Below are positions 35,158 to 43,887 of a stretch of DNA of 64,000 nt, in pieces. The position numbers and the translations under genes are program-made. Under the pieces are notes generated by a model. The model worked only from the letters and a program-made list of their open reading frames with translations. It was not told the origin of the DNA and did not search any database. Within the stretch, counting starts at the first letter, position 1, and every line of letters begins with the position of its first letter. The DNA is from JANQOZ01 sp045106555 (GTDB lineage: Bacteria > Pseudomonadota > Gammaproteobacteria > Xanthomonadales > SZUA-38), in assembly GCA_045106555.1 (NCBI GenBank), contig JBGCET010000005.1, forward strand, positions 62,001 through 126,000, given 5' to 3'.

Positions 35158-37809
35158 TCAGCCTTCCGTATCATCATCTTCAGCGCCCTCTGGGCCTTGC
35201 TCTTCGACGTCTTGCCGCATGTCCTGAACTGAGGATCTTTCGCCCTCACTCTCAGCACCCGCTTCAGTCTCATCGTCTTCGCCTTCCATAGACTCAATAG
35301 GCGCAATGCTCACCAAATCTTCTTGGTCGCCCAAACGGATTAAGGTGACGCCCTGGGTATTTCTGCCCAGCAGAGAGATTTCCTCCACTCGGGTTCGAAC
35401 CAGGGTTCCAGCGTTGCTGATCAACATCACCTCGTCGTCATCACAGACCTGCACGGCACCCACACAGCTGCCGTTACGGTCGTTGGTTTGGATGGCAATG
35501 ACGCCCTGCCCTCCACGTCTGTGGCTGGGGAACTCGGACAGCTCGGTGCGTTTACCAAAACCATTTTGGGTGGCGGTGAGAATGGCTCGGCCGTCCGCCA
35601 CAATCATCGACACCAACGTGTTGTCATCGGGCAGACGAAGTCCTCTGACGCCACGAGCCGTGCGGCCCATGGAGCGAACGTCAGATTCGTCGAAGCGGAT
35701 ACATTTGCCCGAACTGCTGAACAGCAAAATGTGGCTCTCGCCGGCGGTGATGGACACGTCGATAAGTTCATCACCCTCAAGCAGATCAATGGCGATAATG
35801 CCGTTAGCCCTGGGCCGTGAAAACGCTGACAGCGGCGTCTTCTTAACGTAACCGGAACGGGCGGCAAAAAACACGTACTCGGTTTCTAAAAACTCTCGCA
35901 CCGGCAGAACAGCATTCACCCGCTCGCCTTCGTCAAGCGGTAACAGGTTAACAATGGGTTTACCACGAGCCGCTCTGGATGCCTGGGGCAATTCGTACAC
36001 CTTGATCCAATACACCTTGCCGTTGGAGGTAAAGCACAGCAGCGTATCGTGGGTGTTGGCAACGAACAGTTTGTCGACAAAATCTTCGTCTTTCATACTG
36101 GTAGCGGAACGTCCTCGCCCGCCACGACGTTGGGCCCGGTAGGCGTCCAGCGGCTGCGCTTTTGCATAGCCGGCATGGGAAAGCGTTACCACCACGTCTT
36201 CCTCGCTGATCAAGTCTTCCAGGCTTAGCCCAGTGTGCTTTTCGTTGATCACAGTGCGCCGTTCGTCGCCGAACTTCTCTTTCAGGTCCACCAGTTCGTC
36301 GCGAATAACCGCCATCAATCGATCTGGGTTGGACAAGATTGCCAGCAGTTCCGCAATGGCCGCCAGAATTTCTTCGTACTCGGCAACCAGCTTGTCTTGC
36401 TCAAGTCCCGTCAAGCGGTTGAGGCGCAGATCCAGGATGGATTGAGCCTGAACTTCTGACAGCTGGTATCCATCGTCTTTCAGACCCAGAGACAGGTCCA
36501 AGTTTTCCGGACGGGTGGTTTCCGCGCCGGTGCGTGCCAGCAGGCTGGCCACAACGCCAGGCTCCCAACGTCGGGCCTGCAGCGCCTCCCGTGCATCTTT
36601 AGGTCCAGGTGATGCTTTGATCAGCGCAATAATTTCGTCAATATTGGCCAGTGCAACCGTCAGCCCTTCCAGAACATGGGCGCGGTCGCGCGCTTTACGC
36701 AGATCAAACAGGGTACGGCGGGTGACCACTTCCCGGCGGTGACGAATAAACGCTTCCAGCACCTGCTTTAAATTCAACAGTCTGGGCTGTCCATCCAACA
36801 GAGCAACCATGTTGATGCCGAACACGCTCTGCATCTGGGTTTGTTGATAAAGGTTGTTCAACACGACGTCGGCCATTTCGCCGCGACGCAGTTCAATCAC
36901 CATTCGCATGCCGTCTTTGTCGGACTCATCACGAAGGTTGGTGATGCCTTCCAGTTTTTTCTCTTTGACCAGTTCTGCGATCTTGCCGATCAAACGGGCT
37001 TTGTTCACCTGGTAGGGCAATTCACTGACAATGATCGACTGCTTGCCATTGCGCTCGTCAGTTTCTACATCGGTGCTGGCTCGGACGTAAATACGCCCCC
37101 GGCCCGTGCGATAGGCCTCGCGGATGCCGGCAGCCCCGTTGATGATGCCGGCCGTAGGAAAGTCTGGGCCGGGCATATGCTCCATTAACTCTTCCACGCC
37201 AAGGTCGGCGTCGTCCATCAGCGCCAAGGTCGCGCTTACCACCTCCGTCAAATTATGCGGCGGAATATTGGTGGCCATACCTACTGCAATACCCGCCGAA
37301 CCATTCACCAGCAGATTGGGAACCCGGGTTGGTAGTACCACCGGCTCGGACTCGGTCTCATCGTAGTTGGGCGCAAAGTCTACCGTTTCACGATCCAGGT
37401 CTCGCAGCAGCTCATGAGCGAGCTTGGACATCCGGATCTCGGTGTAACGCATGGCGGCCGCTCGGTCGCCATCAACCGAGCCAAAGTTACCCTGGCCATC
37501 CACCAACATGTAACGCATGGCAAACGGCTGGGCCAACCTAACGATGGTGTCGTACACCGCAGAATCGCCGTGGGGGTGGTACTTACCAATAACATCACCC
37601 ACCACACGGGCAGATTTCTTGTACGCTTTGTTCCAGTCGTTTCCGAGAACCGACATCGCATACAAGACCCGTCGGTGAACCGGTTTCAAACCGTCTCTGG
37701 CATCTGGCAAAGCGCGTCCAACGATAACGCTCATTGCGTAGTCCAAATAGGACTGGCGCATTTCGTCTTCGAGATTGACTTTCAGTATTTCTTTGGCCAG
37801 TTCAGCCAT
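35158..37809 (-). CDS. gyrA: DNA gyrase subunit A
   Basis: This is the breakage-reunion subunit of gyrase, which introduces negative supercoils. The 883-residue protein keeps E. coli numbering at the N-terminus: KYHPHGDSAVYDTIVRLAQP with Ser83 and Asp87 (the wild-type quinolone-sensitive residues) and catalytic Tyr122 in AAMRYTEIRMSKLA. AQRRGGRGRSATSMKDED contains the GyrA box needed for wrapping DNA, followed by beta-pinwheel repeats. The C-terminal 45 residues are a strongly acidic tail. It is convergent with the peroxiredoxin and preceded by a long intergenic region. Confidence 0.98.
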   Translation of the reverse strand: MAELAKEILKVNLEDEMRQSYLDYAMSVIVGRALPDARDGLKPVHRRVLYAMSVLGNDWNKAYKKSARVVGDVIGKYHPHGDSAVYDTIVRLAQPFAMRYMLVDGQGNFGSVDGDRAAAMRYTEIRMSKLAHELLRDLDRETVDFAPNYDETESEPVVLPTRVPNLLVNGSAGIAVGMATNIPPHNLTEVVSATLALMDDADLGVEELMEHMPGPDFPTAGIINGAAGIREAYRTGRGRIYVRASTDVETDERNGKQSIIVSELPYQVNKARLIGKIAELVKEKKLEGITNLRDESDKDGMRMVIELRRGEMADVVLNNLYQQTQMQSVFGINMVALLDGQPRLLNLKQVLEAFIRHRREVVTRRTLFDLRKARDRAHVLEGLTVALANIDEIIALIKASPGPKDAREALQARRWEPGVVASLLARTGAETTRPENLDLSLGLKDDGYQLSEVQAQSILDLRLNRLTGLEQDKLVAEYEEILAAIAELLAILSNPDRLMAVIRDELVDLKEKFGDERRTVINEKHTGLSLEDLISEEDVVVTLSHAGYAKAQPLDAYRAQRRGGRGRSATSMKDEDFVDKLFVANTHDTLLCFTSNGKVYWIKVYELPQASRAARGKPIVNLLPLDEGERVNAVLPVREFLETEYVFFAARSGYVKKTPLSAFSRPRANGIIAIDLLEGDELIDVSITAGESHILLFSSSGKCIRFDESDVRSMGRTARGVRGLRLPDDNTLVSMIVADGRAILTATQNGFGKRTELSEFPSHRRGGQGVIAIQTNDRNGSCVGAVQVCDDDEVMLISNAGTLVRTRVEEISLLGRNTQGVTLIRLGDQEDLVSIAPIESMEGEDDETEAGAESEGERSSVQDMRQDVEEQGPEGAEDDDTEG

Positions 37810-38208
37810 TCAGAGGACCTTTTGTTCGGGTACGGCGCAGTGCAATGGGGAATCCCGCTGATGGACAAGGAATCTTAAGATGAGATCCAGTCCAGCCAGA
37901 GGTTATCCCAGCATGTTATGGAGAAGTCTTGCTTAGCGCCATTGTAAGCGTTCAGTAGCGACGATTTTAACACATTCGACCGTCACAGCGGATAAATTTG
38001 ATCAGCCCGCAGAGGCTCCCACTGTCTGTTTTTTGAACAATGGCCTGGGTTTTTGTGGGAGCCTCACGAAAACTCGACAATTAGCCCCGAGGACGCCCCA
38101 TCGGGAACCCATCGACCTCAAGACCCACCTAACCGCCAAACCCACGAGGGGGTGCCGACGTTCGCAATCTTGGGTAGACTTGCGCTCTGGAAAACCCGGA
38201 GAAGATCC
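37810..38208. other. Intergenic region between gyrA and the secreted cyclophilin gene
   Basis: These 399 bases separate divergent genes and should hold the promoters of both. A TAAAAT-like -10 for gyrA can be read on the minus strand at 37964-37969, without a good -35. The notable structure is a long inverted repeat at 38012-38065. No small gene is convincing; the open frame running into the cyclophilin from 38053 lacks coding character before the signal peptide. Confidence 0.6.
38012..38065. repeat. Inverted repeat with 11-base arms and 32-base loop
   Basis: GAGGCTCCCAC (38012-38022) and its exact complement GTGGGAGCCTC (38055-38065) flank a T-rich 32-base loop that includes TTTTTT. It lies about 145 bases upstream of the cyclophilin start. 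It could be a leader RNA structure, a terminator of a short transcript or a protein site. Confidence 0.6.
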
Positions 38209-38865
38209 ATGTTTCGAGCTTTTATTGTCTCTGTCCTTCTAGTCGCTGGGGCCGTTAACGCACAAGACACCGGCGATAGCAGCGCTGATACGGCAGGTGC
38301 CCCGGCACAGGCCAGTTTCGTCAATATCGAAACCTCTCTGGGTAGTTTTGTAATTGAACTGATGCCCGACAAAGCGCCGAAAAGCGTCGCCAACTTTCTT
38401 ACCTACGTAAACGATGGCTTTTATGACGGTACGATATTTCACCGAATAATCGGGTCTTTTGTGATTCAAGGCGGCGGCTTCACACCGGATTTCACGAAAA
38501 AGGCTACTCGTGCGCCTATTACCAACGAGGCGGATAACATGGTGTCGAACGGCTTTGCGACCCTGGCTATGGCCAGAACGGCTGATCCCCATTCGGCGAC
38601 CTCCCAGTTTTATATCAACGTGGCTGACAACATCGCCTTAAATCACACGGGAAAAACCAACTCCCGGGCGTGGGGTTACGCCGTATTTGCGAGGGTGGTG
38701 TCAGGCATGGAGGTCATTGAAGCCATTCGGACGGTTCCAACCGGTGCTGGCGGCCCATTTCCCAGAGATGTTCCGCAGTCACCCGTAACATTAATCAAGG
38801 CAACCACCGTCACGGCGCCACCTGCTGCAGGCGCTGCCGAAACGGCCTCCTCCGCTGAGGGTTAA
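38209..38865 (+). CDS. Secreted cyclophilin-type peptidyl-prolyl isomerase
   Basis: This periplasmic proline isomerase has about 218 residues. ATG at 38209 gives MFRAFIVSVLLVAGAVNAQD, a signal peptide; the open frame before it is not supported. The cyclophilin domain runs from about residue 33: VNIETSLGSFVIELMPDKAP, FHRIIGSFVIQGGGFTPDFT with the catalytic Arg-Phe region, and SATSQFYINVADN. This is the PpiA-like short bacterial form. An Ala-rich tail of about 15 residues follows the domain. It lies 49 bases before lpxH, so the two may be one transcript, as ppi-lpxH pairs often are. Confidence 0.92.
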   Translation: MFRAFIVSVLLVAGAVNAQDTGDSSADTAGAPAQASFVNIETSLGSFVIELMPDKAPKSVANFLTYVNDGFYDGTIFHRIIGSFVIQGGGFTPDFTKKATRAPITNEADNMVSNGFATLAMARTADPHSATSQFYINVADNIALNHTGKTNSRAWGYAVFARVVSGMEVIEAIRTVPTGAGGPFPRDVPQSPVTLIKATTVTAPPAAGAAETASSAEG

Positions 38866-38914
38866 TGGCCTGCGTGACGCATAAAACAGGCTCCGTCGCT
38901 ACGAGGGCCAACTC

Positions 38915-39628
38915 ATGAAGCTGTTTGTGTCCGACCTGCACCTCGATCCGCAGCGACCGCAAACGCTCAGACAGTTTGAGCGTTGCCTGAGTTACTACGA
39001 CGCCGATGTGAGGGAGCTGTTTATTCTCGGCGATTTGTTTGAATATTGGATCGGAGACGATTACCTCACCGAGTCAGCAACTCAGACGGCAAACTTGCTG
39101 CGGGCGCTAAGCGACCGAGGGGTGCCGGTGTACTTCATCCCTGGCAATCGAGACTTTCTAATTGGCGAAGCGTTTGCCGCCCTTTGTGGAATGCAGTTTC
39201 TTGAAGACGGTGCCATTATCGATATTCACGGCACCGCGACCCTGCTCTGCCATGGCGACCATCTCTGCACTGATGACCCGGTATATCAGTCGATCCGAGG
39301 CGAAGTTCGTGATAGCCGCTGGCAGCAAGCCGTGCTGGCCAAACCCGTGGAGGAACGACTGGCTATGGCCACTCAGGCCAGAGATGAGTCCAAATCTCAT
39401 ACGAGCCAGGCCGATGAGGCCATCATGGACGTCAACGCGCAGGCTGTGATGGACCAGATGGCATCAGCGGGGGTGCAGCAGATGATTCACGGCCACACCC
39501 ATCGTCCAGCAATCCATAAACTGACGGTTAATGGACAGCCCGCAAAGCGGCTGGTTCTGGGCGACTGGTACAGCGAATCCAATATCCGAGTCATCGTCGA
39601 CGACCAGTTGGTCAAGCCCTTTTCTTAG
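38915..39628 (+). CDS. lpxH: UDP-2,3-diacylglucosamine pyrophosphatase
   Basis: This enzyme makes lipid X from UDP-2,3-diacylglucosamine in lipid A synthesis at the inner membrane. The 237-residue metallophosphoesterase shows all family motifs: SDLHLDPQRP, ILGDLFEYWIGDD, IPGNRDFLIG, LCHGDHLC and HGHTHRPAIH, which hold two metal ions. Length is typical of LpxH. Its presence shows the organism is a lipid-A-making Gram-negative. A strong terminator follows at 39754. Confidence 0.97.
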   Translation: MKLFVSDLHLDPQRPQTLRQFERCLSYYDADVRELFILGDLFEYWIGDDYLTESATQTANLLRALSDRGVPVYFIPGNRDFLIGEAFAALCGMQFLEDGAIIDIHGTATLLCHGDHLCTDDPVYQSIRGEVRDSRWQQAVLAKPVEERLAMATQARDESKSHTSQADEAIMDVNAQAVMDQMASAGVQQMIHGHTHRPAIHKLTVNGQPAKRLVLGDWYSESNIRVIVDDQLVKPFS

Positions 39629-39753
39629 CGTTTTCTTACGCCCAACAACGCCATCCTTTTGAGTCTGTTAGCCCAGCGTTCCTGACGTACTTAGGTTGCC
39701 TGCGCCCTGGATTCGTCCAATCCAACGCCCCAAGGGCAAATCGGCAGGCAAAA

Positions 39754-39779
39754 AAAAGCCGGGGCGAGCCCCGGCTTTT
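39754..39779. terminator. Bidirectional rho-independent terminator
   Basis: AAAAGCCGGGG, loop CGA, GCCCCGGCTTTT forms a strong hairpin flanked by A- and T-runs on both sides. It lies between lpxH (plus) and the IPTL-CTERM gene (minus), 22 bases beyond the latter's stop, and suits termination in both directions. Confidence 0.9.
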
Positions 39780-39801
39780 CTAACATCGTTTGATGTTTGA
39801 C

Positions 39802-41064
39802 TTACGCCAGAGGCGTGCGTCGTCGCAGCTGGAAGGCACCAAAGCCAACCAGAGCGAGGGTTAGAATGATCAAACCCCATTCACTCATGGTAGGAACAAT
39901 CTCGGGGATCAAAGCGATGCCCAGATTGATGGCTACCGTGCCGGTAGCGCCAGCGCTGTAGGTACACGTTGCCGCACCAGAAGGCTGCGGGTCGGTGCCT
40001 GAAGACTGACCGGTAACTTGGAAGTTAAACGGCGTGGCTCCGGTAACCGTGGCTGTAGCTGCACCAGCCAAGGCGAACGCACCGCCGCCGTTGTCGTCCA
40101 GTGTACAGGTGACGGTATAAGCACCGCCGCTGTTGTTGGTCTCAGAGAACAACACGCTGGCAACGCCGGCGCTTCCTCGAACAACAGGGCCAACCGTTGC
40201 GGTTACTGTGCTTCCAGCAGCCGGGTTCGGGCTTGGCGTTCCAGCAGCGACCACACAAGAAATTGCGGTGGTGCCGTTGGTGACCGCTGGGGTTCCACCA
40301 CTGGTCGCGGTGCAGGAATAGTCAACCGTGGTTGTTCCTTCCATCGAACCAGAACAGCTGGCTGTCACAGTTCCGCTAGCACCGGGCGCGAGCGAGGCGG
40401 GTGCGGTAGTGACGGTTACCGTTCCCAATGCTCCTGCTGTTGCTACTGGCGTGCCAAGTGAGCAGGAAGGAACAATGGTGTCGTCGCCGGCAAGTCCGTC
40501 ATTGGAAATGGTAATCGTGCCCGTTCCAGCCGGCGCGTTCACGTCTGCGGTGAGGTCCAAAGTTGCTGGCTGAACGTTCAGAATGCCCGGCCCAGGACCT
40601 GCCTGTACCGTGATTGCACCGTTCGTTGTGCCAACCGGAGTAATGGGGTTGATACCGTCAGCGGAATACTGTTCGTTTGAAACCACTACGGGAATGGCTG
40701 GACCACCGGTAGCCGCCATTGAATCAACGGTGAAGTTTACTGTCACCGCCGCAGTGGTATCCTGAACTTCGCTGAACGACAAATCCAAAAACACGATGGT
40801 TGATGGGTCTGCAGCTACTGCTGGGCAGGTGAAGCCCGTCGCACAGGTGAAAGAGTCAATAGTGATCGACGCATTTCCGATCCCAAGATCAAATTGCCCA
40901 CCAGTTGCGGTGGATCCCGTACCAAGATAGTCACAAACGACACTGCCACTGTTGCCGGGACCGACAATTGCTGTGCCGCATTGCAGGCCTGGCTGGGCAA
41001 ACGCGCTTGCGCTGCACAAAAGTGCGGCAAGAGCTAACAGACGAGAGCATTGCTTAATTTTCAT
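39802..41064 (-). CDS. Secreted IPTL-CTERM-anchored repeat protein
   Basis: This extracellular or surface protein has 420 residues. ATG at 41064 follows a GGGGTGA ribosome site and gives a signal peptide (MKIKQCSRLLALAALLCSAS followed by AFAQ). The middle is made of Thr/Ala/Gly-rich beta-sandwich-like repeats with spaced cysteines. The C-terminus VPTMSEWGLIILTLALVGFG followed by RRR is an IPTL-CTERM sorting signal: motif, one membrane segment, basic tail. Such tails are thought to be processed by an exosortase (XrtH group); none is visible in this window. It is the third of three secreted-protein genes on this strand. Confidence 0.85.
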   Translation of the reverse strand: MKIKQCSRLLALAALLCSASAFAQPGLQCGTAIVGPGNSGSVVCDYLGTGSTATGGQFDLGIGNASITIDSFTCATGFTCPAVAADPSTIVFLDLSFSEVQDTTAAVTVNFTVDSMAATGGPAIPVVVSNEQYSADGINPITPVGTTNGAITVQAGPGPGILNVQPATLDLTADVNAPAGTGTITISNDGLAGDDTIVPSCSLGTPVATAGALGTVTVTTAPASLAPGASGTVTASCSGSMEGTTTVDYSCTATSGGTPAVTNGTTAISCVVAAGTPSPNPAAGSTVTATVGPVVRGSAGVASVLFSETNNSGGAYTVTCTLDDNGGGAFALAGAATATVTGATPFNFQVTGQSSGTDPQPSGAATCTYSAGATGTVAINLGIALIPEIVPTMSEWGLIILTLALVGFGAFQLRRRTPLA

Positions 41065-41108
41065 TGGAAAATCACCCCAAAATATTTTTAAAATTACCCT
41101 AAACACAA

Positions 41109-41135
41109 GATGCCAGGGCCATGCGCCCCGGCATC
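41109..41135 (-). terminator. Hairpin between the cohesin-like and IPTL-CTERM genes
   Basis: An 11-base stem with one mismatch and a five-base loop (GATGCCGGGGC / GCCCTGGCATC on the minus strand) lies about 40 bases after the cohesin-like stop and 45 before the IPTL-CTERM start. The T-run after it is weak, so it may only reduce read-through. Confidence 0.5.
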
Positions 41136-41173
41136 CTAACATGAAAAAACGTTATTTTTCTAACGCTAATAGA

Positions 41174-41632
41174 TTATTTCTCGAAATTCTCTTTAGCTGT
41201 GAAACCGTCCAAAATTGCGTCCGCATTCACCGCGGCGCCATCAGGTGTACCCACCAGCAGGCCACCCACAGACGCTTTCAATGAACTTGCAGGGGCACTG
41301 ATGGTGATGCTTCCAATAGAACCGCTGGTTAACACTGCGTTGCTGGTACTAATGACAGCGACCTTCAGCATGCCGTTGGACAAATTACATGCTCCAGTAT
41401 GCGTAGAAGGCAATCCACTGAGGCAGTTTGAAGATTCCATTTTCATCCCCTCAGCACCTTCAATCTTCATTTCAAACTGAAATGCCGTCGCACCGGCATC
41501 ATTGAGCATGTCGAATTGAAACTGCGTGGAGGAGCCATTTGCCACCTGAGTGACTACCAGATCTGCATTTCCTGCTTGGGCTGAGCCAGCGACTAAAATT
41601 GCCGCAAACCCAATATTCTTCAAAATTTTCAT
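41174..41632 (-). CDS. Secreted cohesin-like protein
   Basis: This exported protein of 152 residues has a signal peptide (MKILKNIGFAAILVAGSAQA). The mature part reads as a single beta-sandwich of cohesin type: TQFQFDMLNDAGATAFQFEM, later NGMLKVAVISTSNAVLTSGS and IGSITISAP, matching the pattern of cohesin strands (afqf...g.l.va......g.i..i.f). Two cysteines (in SSNCLSG and GACNLSN) could form a disulphide. It lies 42 bases downstream of a gene whose product ends in a dockerin module, which supports the call. Without a profile search the cohesin assignment is moderate. Confidence 0.62.
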   Translation of the reverse strand: MKILKNIGFAAILVAGSAQAGNADLVVTQVANGSSTQFQFDMLNDAGATAFQFEMKIEGAEGMKMESSNCLSGLPSTHTGACNLSNGMLKVAVISTSNAVLTSGSIGSITISAPASSLKASVGGLLVGTPDGAAVNADAILDGFTAKENFEK

Positions 41633-41674
41633 AGTTGAGACTTCCTAAATATTTGAGAGTTTTGATTTACGACT

Positions 41675-42454
41675 TTAGTTGACGACAATTTGAACAACAC
41701 AAATCGCATCAAACACGCTGACGTTTCCGTCTTCGTTGCAGTCGGGCTGGCCAGGAGCAGCCGTGCCATTCACGACTTCACCAACGATACCAATTGCGTC
41801 AAAAACACTGACTTGTCCATCGGCGTTTCCATCACCCGCAACTTCGCGACCGATTGCTGTAGTGCGCCGGGACTCGTATTGATCGAAGTTCACTGATGTG
41901 AATCCGCCGAGCCCGCCCAACGATCCCAGCTGAATGGCCTCAACGGTTGCAGCACCAGAATCGCTGCCTGTGCCGTCAGCAGCAGCGGAGGTTGAATCGC
42001 TATTAACCCACAGGCTGATTGCACCACCGGCGGTCCAGCTCACTTCCACAGAGTTCCAACCGGCTTTCATGGCCGCTGAAGCTGCTGAGCCTGACGCAGG
42101 CGTTACGGTAACGTTTGTGCCGTCAGCGGATACGGAAAATACTGAACTTCCAGCCCCTTCGTCGCTGAACGCTTCATAAATGGTTGCGTCGCCGCTGCCG
42201 CTGGCCAGGAAGTAAAAGCGCGCAATCAATGCGCCTTCCGCTGCTGGCGAGTTATCTTGAACAAACTGGTCGTCCCCAGCCGCCTGCATTGAGCAGATGC
42301 CGGAATATCGGGCCAGTTCTACGGTGTCTCCCGGGCCGCCAATGGCTGGGGCGGTGCCGCTTTGTGATGACCAGGCGCTGAGTGTACAGGCGCTGGCGAC
42401 GGATCCACCGGCCAACAGTCCCAACGCAGCAATTGCGGTTGCTAACTTTTTCAT
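41675..42454 (-). CDS. Secreted protein with C-terminal dockerin module
   Basis: This exported protein of 259 residues starts at ATG 42454 after an AAGGAGAGGG ribosome site, with signal peptide MKKLATAIAALGLLAGGSVA. Residues about 25-200 look like one beta-rich, possibly lectin-like domain of unknown function. The last 53 residues hold two calcium-loop repeats, GDGNADGQVSVFDAI and PDCNEDGNVSVFDAI, each with the D-x-N-x-D-G-x5-D pattern of type I dockerins followed by a short helix. A dockerin should bind a cohesin, and a cohesin-like protein is encoded next door. It is the first gene of the three-gene set. Confidence 0.8.
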   Translation of the reverse strand: MKKLATAIAALGLLAGGSVASACTLSAWSSQSGTAPAIGGPGDTVELARYSGICSMQAAGDDQFVQDNSPAAEGALIARFYFLASGSGDATIYEAFSDEGAGSSVFSVSADGTNVTVTPASGSAASAAMKAGWNSVEVSWTAGGAISLWVNSDSTSAAADGTGSDSGAATVEAIQLGSLGGLGGFTSVNFDQYESRRTTAIGREVAGDGNADGQVSVFDAIGIVGEVVNGTAAPGQPDCNEDGNVSVFDAICVVQIVVN

Positions 42455-42664
42455 GGAAAAACCCTCTCCTTTTGGATCACTCATGTGATCGTTTCCGAAA
42501 TTTGGCTGCAGCCTTCGCAGCAGTGTCTACTTATATGAAGCGGAAACTCTGAACAAAAAGCGCCACGCGGATTGATCTTTTTTGCACGCGCGGCGGAAAA
42601 AATACCGGTATTCGGGGAAAACAGGTGGTAAAATCACCACTTAGCCCGCCTTTTGGGGACAACT

Positions 42665-43468
42665 GTGACGCCAAACCCGTTGGATAAGGTCCGGAAGTAC
42701 AGCCGTGAGGATGGTCTATCAATGGTCCCCTGCGTGACCGGCCGTTCAAATCCTAACAACTTTCTGGTGGTTATACCGGCTCGTAACGAGGAGAAGACGG
42801 TGGGCGCGGTGATCAGCGACATTCGGGCTCGACACCACTGCTGTGTGGTGGTGGTGGATGATGCCAGCACCGATCGCACCAGCGGCGTCGCCCTGACGGC
42901 TGGCGCTGCGGTTCTGAAGCTACCCTTCCCAATGGGCGCCTGGTGCGCCACTCAGGCTGGAATGCGATATGCACTGAAGCATCACTATCAATTTGTCGTC
43001 ACTATGGACGCCGATGGCCAGCACCATGCTCGATCGGTGGCCAAAATTATCAACTCGGTGCAATCCGGTGAGGTCGACGTCGCGGTCGGTGCATGTCCCC
43101 ATCGATTGAGCCCCGCCAAACGCGTGGCCTGGGCCTATTTCCGCACCCTTACGCGCCTGAGCATCAAAGATTTCACCTCTGGGCTGCGAGCGTACAACCA
43201 CCGCGCTATCGCGGTACTTAGCCGGCGCTACGCCAGCCTGCTGGACTATCAGGACATCGGCGTACTCATGCTGCTGCAACGCGAAGGACTGAAAATCAAA
43301 GAAATCCCGGTCACCATGTCGGCCCGCCAGGCAGGCCATTCGAGGGTTTTCAGTTCCTGGTTCGTCGTAGCCAAGTACATGCTGCAAACGTCTGTATTGT
43401 GTCTGTCCCGATTGGGGCCAAAAAACCGTCAGCGGGCAGCCGTCGGCATTGAAGCGGGAACGCCATGA
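42665..43468 (+). CDS. GT2 glycosyltransferase, DPM1/polyprenyl-phosphate type
   Basis: This GT-A enzyme has about 267 residues. GTG at 42665 is preferred because GGGGA precedes it at good spacing; TTG at 42653 and ATG at 42722 are alternatives. It has FLVVIPARNEEKTVGAVISD, VVVVDDASTDRTSGVA and VVTMDADGQHH with the DxD site, followed by LTRLSIKDFTSGLRAYNHRA, the pattern of dolichol-phosphate-mannose-synthase-like proteins. It overlaps a DUF2304 gene by four bases, a common pair. It probably loads a sugar on polyprenyl phosphate or builds a short glycan for the nearby GT-C-type protein. Confidence 0.85.
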   Translation: MTPNPLDKVRKYSREDGLSMVPCVTGRSNPNNFLVVIPARNEEKTVGAVISDIRARHHCCVVVVDDASTDRTSGVALTAGAAVLKLPFPMGAWCATQAGMRYALKHHYQFVVTMDADGQHHARSVAKIINSVQSGEVDVAVGACPHRLSPAKRVAWAYFRTLTRLSIKDFTSGLRAYNHRAIAVLSRRYASLLDYQDIGVLMLLQREGLKIKEIPVTMSARQAGHSRVFSSWFVVAKYMLQTSVLCLSRLGPKNRQRAAVGIEAGTP

Positions 43469-43854
43469 GCTACCAGATCACCACATCACTGATTGGCCTG
43501 TTGCTCGCCGGGTCCATACTCTACCTGGTACGCCGGGATCGGCTGCATGGGCCTTACGCCTTATGGTGGCTGACGGTAGCGGGCATCACCGTTGTTCTGG
43601 GCGTTTTCCCAAAAACCATTGACGCTATAGCGGCATACACCGGCGTTTCTTACCCGCCCAATCTGCTGTTTTCGCTGGCCATTGGACTATTGCTGCTGAA
43701 AATGCTGAAAGCGGACATCGAGTCCTCTCGGCATGAGCGACGGATTCGCCGGCTTGGCCAGAAAATGGCCATATTGGCGGAAGAGAATCTCCGCCTGCAG
43801 GGGGAAATTGAGGCGGAACACAAAAACGACGGCCGTCAAGCTCGCCGTCAGTAG
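43465..43854 (+). CDS. DUF2304 small membrane protein
   Basis: This 129-residue protein has three membrane segments (about residues 5-22, 34-52 and 65-80) followed by a charged coiled coil (DIESSRHERRIRRLGQKMAI then LAEENLRLQGEIE). This is the layout of DUF2304 proteins that are encoded directly after GT2 genes in many genomes. It overlaps that GT2 by four bases. A partner or membrane anchor for the glycosyltransferase is the usual guess; no catalytic residues are evident. Confidence 0.8.
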   Translation: MSYQITTSLIGLLLAGSILYLVRRDRLHGPYALWWLTVAGITVVLGVFPKTIDAIAAYTGVSYPPNLLFSLAIGLLLLKMLKADIESSRHERRIRRLGQKMAILAEENLRLQGEIEAEHKNDGRQARRQ

Positions 43855-43887
43855 TTATCCGACGCGGGCTGATCACCCGTCGCACTC

